Assembly (NCBI RefSeq): GCF_003051085.1
Contig: NZ_QAOM01000011.1
Span: 1 to 64,000, forward strand
Source: Trichococcus patagoniensis
GTDB taxonomy: Bacteria > Bacillota > Bacilli > Lactobacillales > Aerococcaceae
Length of the DNA: 64,000 bases
Direction of reading: 5' to 3'
Shown piece by piece: positions 20,853 through 29,191 of this stretch. The position numbers and the translations under genes are program-made. The notes beneath the pieces were generated by a model. That model made no database searches. It worked only from the letters and a program-made list of their open reading frames with translations, and was not told the DNA's origin. The number at the start of each line of letters is the position of its first letter. Position 1 is the stretch's first letter.

Positions 20853-22721
20853 TTATTGACCGACACCCGGTCTATAGATTGATTTTGTCTTACCATACCA
20901 CCAGTTGTCAAGTTTCTTGTGGATCCACGGAATCACATAATAGTCCAAACCGAAGGCTCTGCCTGAACCATTCATCAAAGCGATGGCCACAGGAACGAAC
21001 CACATGTTCACCCAATAGAACATACCGGACAAGGCGAACGAGACCACCAATGCGATCGTTGCGGCATTCGCCAAGAAAGTGAACAAGCCCGCGATGATCG
21101 CCAAACCGATCAGCAACTCGACGATCGTCATGAATTTCTGGAAGAACAAGGCCATTTCCACATTCGGGATCATGAGCTTCATGATGCTGTTGAACCACTC
21201 AGGCGCTTCTTTGAAGACCATCATCGGCTCTTCCCCGTAGGCATAACTCAAACCGAATACCGGATGGCTGACCGTTTCGGCTACTGCCTCGGAGGCACCG
21301 GTTGTCGCTTCCTTCAGCCAAGCGAACGGCAGGACAACCTCATCACCGAACCAAGAAGTCGTGCCATACAAGCCGTAGATCTTCTTGACCGCTTCCCACG
21401 TCCACATGCTGCCGTAGAAGACCCGCAGCGGCAATGCCCAAAGAACATTACCCAAACGGGACAAGTGACCACGGAAGATGTTGCGTTTTTCTTTGATATG
21501 GAAGAATTCATGATAAATGTATTGCACGAAATAATAACCTGAACCAATCGTCATGAAGTAGAACAAATTCACGATGTGCTTCACCAGCATCGCGAAGAAG
21601 CCGCTCAAATGGATTTTATCCATCAAGTAGGCAACGCCATAACGGGAACCGATCGAAATCATGAAGCCTTGATATGTGCCCTTGTGCTCGTGTTTCTCAG
21701 TGCCTTCGATCGAGGCGATGATGTTGGCTGCGGCGGTGTGACCCGTTTGTTCCGCGGATTGCACAATTTGCGGTACTGGCGCGTTGTTTTTGTCAGGCTC
21801 TTCGTAGTAGACCAAGTCCCCTGCCAGATAGACGCCTTCGGAATCTTTCGCTTCCATGTATTTATTGGCTACCAAACGGCCCGCTCTTGCTTGCTCGATG
21901 CCATAAGCCGCTGCATCCGTGTTGGCTTTTACGCCTGCCGTCCAAATCAGTGTATGTGTCGGAATGACCGTTCCATCAGACAACTCAACGCTATCCTTTT
22001 GAACGTTCGCGACCCCATTGCCTTTGATGATTTGGATGCCTTGCTTGCGCATGTATTTCTCAGCTTTTTGTTGTTCCTTTTCGGTAACGACACCCAGAAT
22101 CTGCGGTGCAGCTTCAACCAGATAAAGGCTGAATTCAGCGGGATCCAATTTATTGGCTCTAGCCAGTTGGTCTTTCCACTCCATCAAGTCACCGACAAGT
22201 TCCACACCGGTAAAACCTGCTCCGCTGACTACAGCAGTCAACATCGCTTTGCGTTTTTCATCATTGTGTTCATTTGAGGCTGCTTCGACCGTATCCTGGA
22301 TATGACGGCGAATTTTGTTCGCATCTTCCCATGACCACATCGTGAAACCATTCTCATCTACACCCGGGACGTTGAACGTATTCGGCTCGCCACCCATTGC
22401 CAGGATCAAATAGTCATAGTTGAAGCTGTGGCTGCTTGTCGTGACCACTTTCGCTTCACGATCCACATGGGTCACTTCATCCGTAATGATATCCACATTC
22501 CGGTTACGGCTGAACAGACGTTGCAGATCGTATTGGATTGCATCGGGCTGCACGCGTCCCGCCGCCACCTCATGCAACTCGGTCATGTATGTTTGGTAGG
22601 AATGTTTGTCGATCAAGGTGATCAGGACATCCGGATTTTTCTTAAAATGTCGGGACAATTTCTTCGCGGCGGCCACACCGGCGAAACCTGCTCCCACAAC
22701 CACAATATTCTTTTTACTCAT
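20853..22721 (-). CDS. ndh2: type II NADH dehydrogenase of the EET pathway
   Basis: Flavoprotein that oxidises NADH and reduces the EET quinone. The N-terminal 400 residues are a typical NDH-2 with two dinucleotide-binding motifs (VVGAGFAGVAAAKK at the start and SGAGFTGVELVGDL near 170) and the AGDLVYYEEP FAD segment. The C-terminal 200 residues form several membrane spans with a DoxX-like stretch (IVELLIGLAIIAGLF), the extension that marks the EET-specific enzyme as opposed to the aerobic NDH-2. 622 residues. ATG 22721 follows AAGGAGA. Confidence 0.93.
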   Translation of the reverse strand: MSKKNIVVVGAGFAGVAAAKKLSRHFKKNPDVLITLIDKHSYQTYMTELHEVAAGRVQPDAIQYDLQRLFSRNRNVDIITDEVTHVDREAKVVTTSSHSFNYDYLILAMGGEPNTFNVPGVDENGFTMWSWEDANKIRRHIQDTVEAASNEHNDEKRKAMLTAVVSGAGFTGVELVGDLMEWKDQLARANKLDPAEFSLYLVEAAPQILGVVTEKEQQKAEKYMRKQGIQIIKGNGVANVQKDSVELSDGTVIPTHTLIWTAGVKANTDAAAYGIEQARAGRLVANKYMEAKDSEGVYLAGDLVYYEEPDKNNAPVPQIVQSAEQTGHTAAANIIASIEGTEKHEHKGTYQGFMISIGSRYGVAYLMDKIHLSGFFAMLVKHIVNLFYFMTIGSGYYFVQYIYHEFFHIKEKRNIFRGHLSRLGNVLWALPLRVFYGSMWTWEAVKKIYGLYGTTSWFGDEVVLPFAWLKEATTGASEAVAETVSHPVFGLSYAYGEEPMMVFKEAPEWFNSIMKLMIPNVEMALFFQKFMTIVELLIGLAIIAGLFTFLANAATIALVVSFALSGMFYWVNMWFVPVAIALMNGSGRAFGLDYYVIPWIHKKLDNWWYGKTKSIYRPGVGQ

Positions 22722-22795
22722 TTGGCAGTCTCCTTTTTTTCTATGTCCAGCGCCTCTCAGCGCCTATTCACTTATTTAAAATAACCACTTTTATA

Positions 22796-22824
22796 AGTAT
22801 AGTGTATTTGTGAATAATTGTCCA
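22796..22824 (-). promoter_or_regulatory. ndh2 promoter
   Basis: TGGACA (22824-22819) and TATACT (22801-22796) with a 17-base spacer on the minus strand, about 75 bases before ndh2. It would start the ndh2-eetA-dmkB transcript. Confidence 0.65.
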
Positions 22825-22949
22825 TGCAAAACTTGGAAGTAGTATGAAAAAGTTCTTCTATGAGCATATTTTCATCTTTTTCACCTTGTTTTCTTCCTCA
22901 CGCGTAGGCTTAAAGCCTTTCGCATTGGAGATGTCTCCGCAATAAAACG

Positions 22950-23537
22950 TTAGTCATGCTCTTCCCGATAGACCAAGGAAGCCTCATACCAAGCTCGCGT
23001 CAATTTGCTTTTGGCAGCCTCCTCCAATTGGAACTGACGGATCGTCGAGACGTGCTCCAGCAAGTAATTCGCCGCCACCCCGACCGCGATCCCCGAGAAG
23101 ATGCCGGTCACAGAAAGGATTGGTAAGTATAGCATGACACTGAACGATTGCGCGATCAGACTCGCCATCGCCAACTGGCCGACATTGTGCAGAATCCCGC
23201 CGGCTGCACTGATGCCGATCATGCTGACCCGCTTCGGACCCAAAAGCCGGACCAAAAGCATCCCACCATAACTCAAAAAAGCTCCCGCAAAACTGTACAG
23301 GAAGGTCGATAACGTCCCACCCAACAGCGTCGAGATCAACAACCGCATCCACACGACCTTCAGACTGTCCTTATACGGCAGCGTAAAGATCGCCAACAAG
23401 GTGATGATGTTCGCCAACCCCAACTTCGCACCCGGTGCAAACGCGAACGGAAACGGAATCGCCCGCTCCAGCATCGTGATAACCACACCCTGCGCCGCCA
23501 ATAATGAAATATAGATCAAACGTTTATTTTTATTCAT
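22950..23537 (-). CDS. eetB: EET membrane protein EetB (Gx transporter / heptaprenyl synthase component I-like)
   Basis: Integral membrane protein with five to six hydrophobic segments, resembling the S component of ECF transporters (MLERAIPFPFAFAPGAKLGLANIITLLAIF, start of the family signature, in two parts). Such proteins are annotated as Gx transporter or heptaprenyl diphosphate synthase component I; the EET literature names the cluster member EetB. 195 residues. The ribosome-binding site before ATG 23537 is weak. It lies between rnfD and ndh2, behind a terminator. Confidence 0.85.
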   Translation of the reverse strand: MNKNKRLIYISLLAAQGVVITMLERAIPFPFAFAPGAKLGLANIITLLAIFTLPYKDSLKVVWMRLLISTLLGGTLSTFLYSFAGAFLSYGGMLLVRLLGPKRVSMIGISAAGGILHNVGQLAMASLIAQSFSVMLYLPILSVTGIFSGIAVGVAANYLLEHVSTIRQFQLEEAAKSKLTRAWYEASLVYREEHD

Positions 23538-23621
23538 AGTCTTGTCCCAACTTCTTAAAATTCATACCTAAAGTGTAGCACAATTGAGCCAAAGAAATGA
23601 ACTCAGGGCCTGTTTTTGGGA

Positions 23622-23662
23622 AAAGAAAAACAGCCTGTCAAAAAATTTCTTTTGGCAGACTG
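23622..23662 (-). terminator. rnfD terminator
   Basis: Imperfect stem CAGTCTGCCAAAA/TTTTTTGACAGGCTG followed by TTTTTCTTTTC on the minus strand, ending the rnfC-rnfD transcript before eetB. Confidence 0.8.
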
Positions 23663-23701
23663 TTTGAATGCTTATAGAGGAGGCAAACAGCGTTCAGCTC
23701 T

Positions 23702-24769
23702 TCAACTTCTGAAAGCTTTCGGTCGTTTTTCGTGTCCAACGATTTTCGGTGCCGTCAAACGATCTATCACTGGAATCAACAGATTCATGATCAAAATCGC
23801 AAAACCGACTCCTCCTGGCGAATAACTGCCGAAACGGAATGCCATTGTAAGGATACCGCAACCGACAGCAAAAATCGTCTGCCCCATAGGCGTGAGCCCA
23901 CCCGTCGTATAATCGGTGATCATGAAGGCCCCACCGAAGATGATGGCTCCCGTAAACAGGTGATAGAGCATGAATTCGAAGTCAAATCCCGATGCCACGA
24001 GCGCTATGACAGCACAAGTAGCATAATACAGCAAAGGAATCTTCGGATTGACGATGCGACGAACAATCAAGTACAGCAAGGCAATCAAAATGGCGAATTT
24101 GCAAGTTTCCCCGACAGCCCCACCGTAACCACCCATATCATAGCCAAAGAAGATTTGCTGCAAGCCCGGCAACCCACCTTTCACTGCCGTGGCGCCCCCA
24201 CCGATATGGTAAAGGGGTGTCGAACTGGATACAGCATCCACTGCATCCGTTGCCCCCGTCGTTACTGACTTAGCCAAAATAGCAGTCTTGGAGCTAGCGG
24301 TGGTGATGACATCATATTGAGGGAAAAGTTCCATCCAGAACCAAGGCAACAAGAGATAGCCGATTCTGACAGCCACTGCCGGGTTAAGGATGTTGCGGCC
24401 GATACCACCGAAGAGTTGCTTGAATACAACGATAGCCAACAGCGACAACAGTGCCGTCGTCCCCAGCCCGGCATCATAGGGCATCGTCAATCCGATCAGC
24501 ATACCCGTTACGACGGCGCTCAGATCACTGACGGTTATCTGCTTACCCAGCAATTTTTGGTACACATATTCCGAAAGAGCGGCTGCTACCGCCCCTACCA
24601 CAACAAACGCAATCACTTTCGGGCCGAAGATGACAGTTCCGGCGATCGTCGGAAATAAGAGAGCGATGATCACTTGCAGCATAATCCATTGCGAGCTGTT
24701 CTTTGCCCGGATATGCGGAGATGTGTTGACAATCAATTTTGCTTCTTGTAATTTTGCCTTTTCCATCAT
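23702..24769 (-). CDS. rnfD: RnfD/NqrB-family membrane protein
   Basis: Membrane subunit related to RnfD of the ferredoxin:NAD oxidoreductase and NqrB, with about nine membrane spans and the family blocks NTSPHI, GGIGRNILNPAV and MITDYTTGGLTPMGQ. In relatives FMN is linked to a Thr in an SGATPL-type site; here the aligned segment is DAVSSSTPL with the Thr (about residue 184) kept but GA replaced by SS, while a TGAT occurs ten residues earlier. 355 residues. It overlaps rnfC by four bases. No RnfA, B, E or G gene accompanies it. Confidence 0.9.
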   Translation of the reverse strand: MMEKAKLQEAKLIVNTSPHIRAKNSSQWIMLQVIIALLFPTIAGTVIFGPKVIAFVVVGAVAAALSEYVYQKLLGKQITVSDLSAVVTGMLIGLTMPYDAGLGTTALLSLLAIVVFKQLFGGIGRNILNPAVAVRIGYLLLPWFWMELFPQYDVITTASSKTAILAKSVTTGATDAVDAVSSSTPLYHIGGGATAVKGGLPGLQQIFFGYDMGGYGGAVGETCKFAILIALLYLIVRRIVNPKIPLLYYATCAVIALVASGFDFEFMLYHLFTGAIIFGGAFMITDYTTGGLTPMGQTIFAVGCGILTMAFRFGSYSPGGVGFAILIMNLLIPVIDRLTAPKIVGHEKRPKAFRS

Positions 24770-26091
24770 TCCACACCTGCCTTCTGCTGTTCACGAATGC
24801 GTTGTTTAGCTCCTCGAATGTGATCCAGTAAAGGAATCTTCGATGGACAGATATAGCTGCAATTTCCGCATTCGATACAATCCATGGCGCCAAGCTCCTC
24901 TGCCCGTTTGATATTTCCGCGTTCATACGCTTCACTGATCAAGACCGGCTGTAACTTGACAGGACAAACTTCGAGGCACTGGGCACAGCGGATACAAGGC
25001 ATCCGTTCTTCCATCCCGGCCTCTTCCAACGTTTGCGTCAGGATGATGGAAGTCCCTTTCACTATCGGCACGGCTGTTTTTTCGACGGCGCGGCCCATCA
25101 TCGGACCGCCATGGATGATTGCACCGGGAATGGCAGCGAATCCTCCGCAGTCGTCCAACACCGACTGGATAGGGGTCCCGATACGGACCAAGAGATTTTT
25201 CGGTTCTTTAAGAGGCGTCCCTGTCACAGTCACTACTCTTGTGATGAGCGGATTGCCAGAGTATACGGCTTGCTGGACAGCATAAGCAGTCGCCACATTC
25301 GAAACGATGACGCCGATATCTTTTGGCAGCTTGCCTGCAGGGACTTGCTTCCCGCTAACGGTGACAATGAGCGTTTCCTCATCCCCTTGCGGATAAAGGT
25401 CCGGCAAAGACTGGATCACGATGTCGTCGAATCCTTTTGCAGCTTCCTCCATTTTTAGGATCGCTTCCGGTTTGTTTGATTCAATCCCAACAACAGCCTG
25501 CTCTATCGGAAACAATCTTTTGATCAGAGCCATGCCTTGCAGGATTTCCAGAGGGTGTTCCCTCATAAGCCGATCATCGGCTGTAGCGTAAGGTTCACAT
25601 TCGGCCCCATTCAAGATCAGGGTATGGATGCTGTCCGGATTTTCGACCGCGTACTTGATATGCGTCGGGAACTGGGCGCCGCCCATGCCGACGATGCCTG
25701 CATCTTTGATCGCTTTCAGGATATCCTCTTTTGTAAGAGATTCCTCAGTATGTCCCGGCCAGGATTCCGTTTCGTAGGCTTCATCATTCTTGATGACAAT
25801 ACAATCCGCCAGCCCTTTAACGGTCAAACGCTTTTCGATGGCTGTGACGATTCCCGATACGGAGGCGTGCACATTTGCCGATACCCCTTCAGCTCCGGCG
25901 GCAAGCAACGTCCCTACTTTGACTGCTTCACCAACAGCTACGACAGGCTTCGCCGGAGCCCCGATGTGCATATTCAAAGGAAATATTAACGTCCGCGGAA
26001 CAGACGCTACCTCGATTTCTTTATTTTCGGTCCGTGATTTTTCTGGATCAGGATGACTGCCTTTCAGGGTTCTTTTAATGGAAAAAAACAT
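24766..26091 (-). CDS. rnfC: RnfC-family iron-sulfur/NADH-binding subunit
   Basis: Peripheral subunit that in RNF complexes binds NADH and FMN. Visible blocks: the N-terminal HIGAPAKPVVAVGEAVKVG barrel-sandwich segment, GMGGAQFPTHIKYAVE (the glycine-rich FMN/NADH region around residue 140), NGAECEPYATADD, and two ferredoxin-type clusters near the end, CIRCAQCLEVCP and CIECGNCSYICP. I chose ATG 26091, seven bases after AGGAG, giving about 441 residues. First gene of the EET block. Without RnfB it may take electrons from NADH and hand them to RnfD and then to quinone or PplA. Confidence 0.9.
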   Translation of the reverse strand: MFFSIKRTLKGSHPDPEKSRTENKEIEVASVPRTLIFPLNMHIGAPAKPVVAVGEAVKVGTLLAAGAEGVSANVHASVSGIVTAIEKRLTVKGLADCIVIKNDEAYETESWPGHTEESLTKEDILKAIKDAGIVGMGGAQFPTHIKYAVENPDSIHTLILNGAECEPYATADDRLMREHPLEILQGMALIKRLFPIEQAVVGIESNKPEAILKMEEAAKGFDDIVIQSLPDLYPQGDEETLIVTVSGKQVPAGKLPKDIGVIVSNVATAYAVQQAVYSGNPLITRVVTVTGTPLKEPKNLLVRIGTPIQSVLDDCGGFAAIPGAIIHGGPMMGRAVEKTAVPIVKGTSIILTQTLEEAGMEERMPCIRCAQCLEVCPVKLQPVLISEAYERGNIKRAEELGAMDCIECGNCSYICPSKIPLLDHIRGAKQRIREQQKAGVE

Positions 26092-26236
26092 AAACATTCT
26101 CCTCTCTGTCAGATAAGCTGAAGATGGACGTTCAGCCCTTTTGGGGGGAGTACTGATGGTGACACACTCTTCCATTCAAGCAAATTGATTCTTCCATCGC
26201 GCACCGCTCGGGCTGGGAGCGCTTTCTTATATCTAT

Positions 26237-26265
26237 ATGTTAACTTAAACACAAATATAATTCAA
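26237..26265 (-). promoter_or_regulatory. candidate rnfCD promoter
   Basis: TTGAAT (26265-26260) and TAACAT (26242-26237) spaced by 17 bases on the minus strand. A 145-base leader follows. The surrounding 26092-26479 stretch holds no gene. I looked for an FMN riboswitch because of the flavin genes and did not find its conserved core. Confidence 0.35.
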
Positions 26266-26479
26266 CTCTGCTCCCGGTCGTCCAGATAGTTCATACGCTG
26301 TTGCATATAGCCCTCTCCATTCTCATTATTTTCATCCTAACGGATTCCTCCGTCTGCTTCCTTACTTAAGGCAGAGAATTATACTAACTCCCGCCTATTT
26401 TATCTCTGGATTTGAACATACGTTTCTAGCCCCCACCCTTAATTTGGTCTAAACAGACATGATTTGGTCATTTATCCAG

Positions 26480-26515
26480 AAAAATACCCCACCGGAATTT
26501 TTTCCGGCGAGGCAG
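26480..26515 (-). terminator. terminator of the broken sigma-factor gene
   Basis: Arms CTGCCTCGCCGGAA and TTCCGGTGGGGTA followed by TTTTTC on the minus strand, eleven bases after the stop codon of the sigma-like remnant. Confidence 0.85.
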
Positions 26516-26525
26516 TTTTCAGATA

Positions 26526-26821
26526 TCATTCCAACAAACGTTTCATTTTTCGGTGGCATCTATCATAAGCATTCTTAATGGAAGTCACTTCACAATCCAA
26601 GTCGTCCGCAATAGTCAGGAAATCCGACCCGTTCAGGAAACGAATGAATACAGCTTGCTCAAAATCAGACAGACTTTCAAAGTAACCCGATGCACTTTCT
26701 TTCCTGATCAAACTGAAAATGTGATGCTTCAAGGTTAACTTGTAGAAACTCGCAAACTTTAGGCCCTTCTCGGGAACATAAGATTGGACTGCTTTATACA
26801 GTACCATGCGTGCTTCCTGCC
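26526..26821 (-). pseudogene. alternative sigma factor (SigH/ComX-like), 5' end lost to IS insertion
   Basis: The remaining ~97 codons encode the second half of a small sigma-70-type factor: QEARMVLYKAVQSYVPEKG is the end of region 2.1/2.2, and FLTIADDLDCEVTSIKNAYDR is the region 4 helix-turn-helix. Coding resumes at the first base after the right end of an IS200/IS605 element, so the first ~35-45 codons are gone. I searched the other side of the element and did not find them. An artificial frame continues into the element. In relatives this factor controls competence genes such as comC. Whether a second copy exists elsewhere is unknown. Confidence 0.72.
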
Positions 26822-26960
26822 GTGAACTACTCGGCCATGAATGACCGAGCTTCTGGGAACAGAGCAGACTTGCCGCGCCGGATTTCCGGCACAACAGCGG
26901 TTTCTCCTATTAACCGAAGCCAGTTCCTGACTTGTGCCTTTAACGCTGGGCAAGCGCTTT
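26822..26960 (-). ncRNA. IS right end with candidate TnpB guide (omega) RNA
   Basis: The stretch from the end of tnpB to the element boundary ends in a hairpin (GCTCGGTCA/TGGCCGAG) followed by TAGTTCAC, the form of an IS200/IS605 right end. In active elements the RNA ending here acts as the guide scaffold for TnpB. The flanking bases next to TTCAC, which would supply the guide, belong to the sigma gene. Assignment is by position and end structure. Confidence 0.6.
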
Positions 26961-28091
26961 GTTCAGAATATTGATGGCCGCATTCACGTCACGGTCAATA
27001 TCCGTTGTGTGACAATGCGGGCAGTCGAACCTGCGGATACGGAGAGGCTTTTTGCCGGTGTTTTCTCCGCAGTGCGCGCACATTTGACTCGTATAAGCAG
27101 GGTTCACCAACACCAGTTCCTTGCCGTACCATTCGCATTTGTACGCCAGCATGGACTTGATTTTCGCCCAGGCGGCATCGGCAAGCGAACGTGCCAAGTG
27201 ATGGTTCTGCAGAAGATTCTTGGTTTTCAAATCTTCCATGGCGATAAGATCGTATTTTCGGACTAGGCTGGTTGTGTATTTTTGTAGGTAATTGTTGCGT
27301 TGGTTCGCGATCTTTTTATTAATGCGCGCCACCTGTTCTTTTGCTTTTTGGACGTTTTTAAAATCTGAAAGTTCAAGTTCGATTCCTTGCGTTTTCGCCT
27401 GTTTGATTTTAACAAGAGCCTGCTGACGGCGACGGGCCAATTTTCGTTCCCAAACACGTTTTTTATTTGCCGAAGAACGCTCGAACTGTTTATTCCGTAG
27501 CTTATAGCCATCCGACTGGATTACCAAATCGGCTACCCCCAAGTCTATGCCAATAGTTTTTCCCGTTGGTTTGAATGTTTTTGTTTCGAATTCAACAAGC
27601 AGGGTCGCTTCGAACGTGCCATCCGCTTTCTTGCGCACGACCACGCTTTTGACTCTGTCTTTCACGCGCTGCAAGCCGTTGGATTTCACCAAGCCCAGTT
27701 TCGGCAATTTCAGATAATGGTTGTCGGCGACTTGAATATTACCGTTTACACAATTCGACTTGTAGCTGTTTTTGGGTCGCCGGCGTGACTTGAATTTCGG
27801 GAAGCCATTCTGTTTTTTGAAAAAACGGTCATAGCTATCCGCAAGATCCGCGGATGTGTAGAGCAGACTAGTGCTTTCGGCTTCCTTAAGGAACGGAAAT
27901 TCGATTTTCATCAGCTTGATCAGATAATTCATGCCGAACTTGGTGACGAAAGAACCGCCATTTTCATGGCGTGCAATCTGCATCCCAAGCAGCTGATTCC
28001 AAAGGAATCGGTTAAGCCGGAAATTGTTTTCGATAGCCACTTGTTGTTCGGGGGTAGGATAAATACGAACTTTAATACCTTTGAGTGTCAT
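26940..28091 (-). CDS. tnpB: RNA-guided endonuclease TnpB (IS200/IS605 family)
   Basis: Apparently intact 383-residue TnpB. The RuvC-like catalytic residues are in place: Asp in TIGIDLGVADL, Glu in IAMEDLKTKNL, and the last Asp in TTDIDRDVNAAINI; the zinc finger is CAHC...CPHC. The N-terminus reads MTLKGIKVRIYPTPEQQ. ATG 28091 stands ten bases after AAGGAG; an upstream TTG would touch the Shine-Dalgarno. The gene overlaps the end of a decayed tnpA. TnpB cleaves donor sites under RNA guidance and helps retain the element. Confidence 0.92.
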   Translation of the reverse strand: MTLKGIKVRIYPTPEQQVAIENNFRLNRFLWNQLLGMQIARHENGGSFVTKFGMNYLIKLMKIEFPFLKEAESTSLLYTSADLADSYDRFFKKQNGFPKFKSRRRPKNSYKSNCVNGNIQVADNHYLKLPKLGLVKSNGLQRVKDRVKSVVVRKKADGTFEATLLVEFETKTFKPTGKTIGIDLGVADLVIQSDGYKLRNKQFERSSANKKRVWERKLARRRQQALVKIKQAKTQGIELELSDFKNVQKAKEQVARINKKIANQRNNYLQKYTTSLVRKYDLIAMEDLKTKNLLQNHHLARSLADAAWAKIKSMLAYKCEWYGKELVLVNPAYTSQMCAHCGENTGKKPLRIRRFDCPHCHTTDIDRDVNAAINILNKALAQR

Positions 28092-28515
28092 TGAAATCAA
28101 TCTCCTTCTTTAGTTGATCATCAATGTATTTTGCGATAGTGTTTTTATTGGTCATGCCGATACTTTCACCAAAGTACCGCGAAGACCACAAATGCCTGCC
28201 TGACTTTTTCCAGTACGCATTTTTTAGTTCAGTGTGTTCCGCTATGCACATATCCACGATAGACTGTCTCTATGGCAATGGTTTCACCTCCTACTATTTT
28301 TGCTGGCTGACCTTTGAGTGTTTTAACCACCGACGGCATAGAGTGTTGCGGTTTCATTGAGAGGAGAAGATGAATAGAATTTTTATCCGTTTCTATTTTG
28401 TCCAGCTAAACCTTTGGTGCAACACAGATGCCTCGCAGGATTTTTTTGAGTGATTGCTCTACTTGATTTACTAGCGCTTTACATTTGCACTTCATACAAT
28501 AAACCAAATGGAACT
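28072..28515 (-). pseudogene. Y1 transposase TnpA (IS200/IS605), decayed
   Basis: Recognisable pieces are spread over two frames: FHLVYCMKCKCKALV, an in-frame TAG, then SIHLLLSMKPQHSMPSVVKTLKGQ, a frameshift, and finally ELKNAYWKKSGRHLW with SSRYFGESIG and the tyrosine segment AKYIDDQ. The HUH-type motif has lost its first His (SIHLLL). With a stop codon, a frameshift and a changed active site, this copy cannot transpose; the element would depend on TnpA in trans. The left end is not clear. The sequence 28516-28940 shows nothing I can assign. Confidence 0.8.
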
Positions 28516-28968
28516 GCAAGGAACAACATACCCTCAACCGCGTTTGACTTCTGTCAAAGCGATTAACTACAAGAACATTATACGAAAATATGTTCGGTTT
28601 TTCAAATCATACGTTATTATTTAAGCCTCATTAAATTAGATTAATAGTGAATGCCAGAAAGTAATAGGTCGAGATTTAAGTTGCCAAATGTACCCCTAAT
28701 TCTGAGCGGTAATTCATCTCATTTCTAAAGTCAAGATGATTCTCGCCATGATACTAGGTGATGATAGCACTATGTTACTAGTGGCTATTTTGAGGTGTAT
28801 CAGTATTGCATACAGGTTATGACTATACTAGGGTGTGAAAAAAAACCAAGATAAGCTCAACTTCCCCAAATCAGCTTAAAAACTTTTATTATAGTAAGCC
28901 AATTAAAAATTTGAACAACTTATAAACTACATATTGTACTTACTCTTTATAAAAACGTCTATATGTCG

Positions 28969-28977
28969 TGTTATAAT
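28969..28977 (+). promoter_or_regulatory. extended -10 promoter of the defence island
   Basis: TGTTATAAT gives an extended -10 element (TGn-TATAAT) in an A/T-rich stretch without a good -35. It is about 215 bases ahead of the 358-residue gene and close to a tiny ORF. Confidence 0.5.
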
Positions 28978-29012
28978 GTAATTACAAATTTAGTGGTGAG
29001 GATGACTACTTG

Positions 29013-29114
29013 ATGAGTGAAAGTGATAGAATTTTGAATATATTTGAAGATAAGATACCCGCATGCTTTGATAAAGAAACATCTATATGGATAAGCCATC
29101 ACAATCAGGATTAA
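29013..29114 (+). CDS. possible 33-residue peptide
   Basis: ATG with an imperfect GTGAGGA upstream opens a frame reading MSESDRILNIFEDKIPA and ending SHHNQD. It is downstream of an extended -10 box. I do not recognise it. It could be a leader peptide, the left-over N-terminus of a deleted gene, or chance. Confidence 0.25.
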   Translation: MSESDRILNIFEDKIPACFDKETSIWISHHNQD

Positions 29115-29191
29115 AATCGTCTTGTTTTCTCCCTTATACATGAAAAAAACACTCGAATAGAAGCAGTATAGACAAAAACAGGAGGTAACTT

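Noticed and set aside
26092-26236. FMN riboswitch upstream of the rnfC/EET genes.
   Set aside because: I looked for the conserved riboswitch core and did not find it on the minus strand; only ordinary G/C-rich patches are present.
28516-28940. Missing 5' part of the sigma-factor gene on the far side of the IS element.
   Set aside because: I read the minus strand in this stretch and saw no segment resembling the start of a sigma factor.
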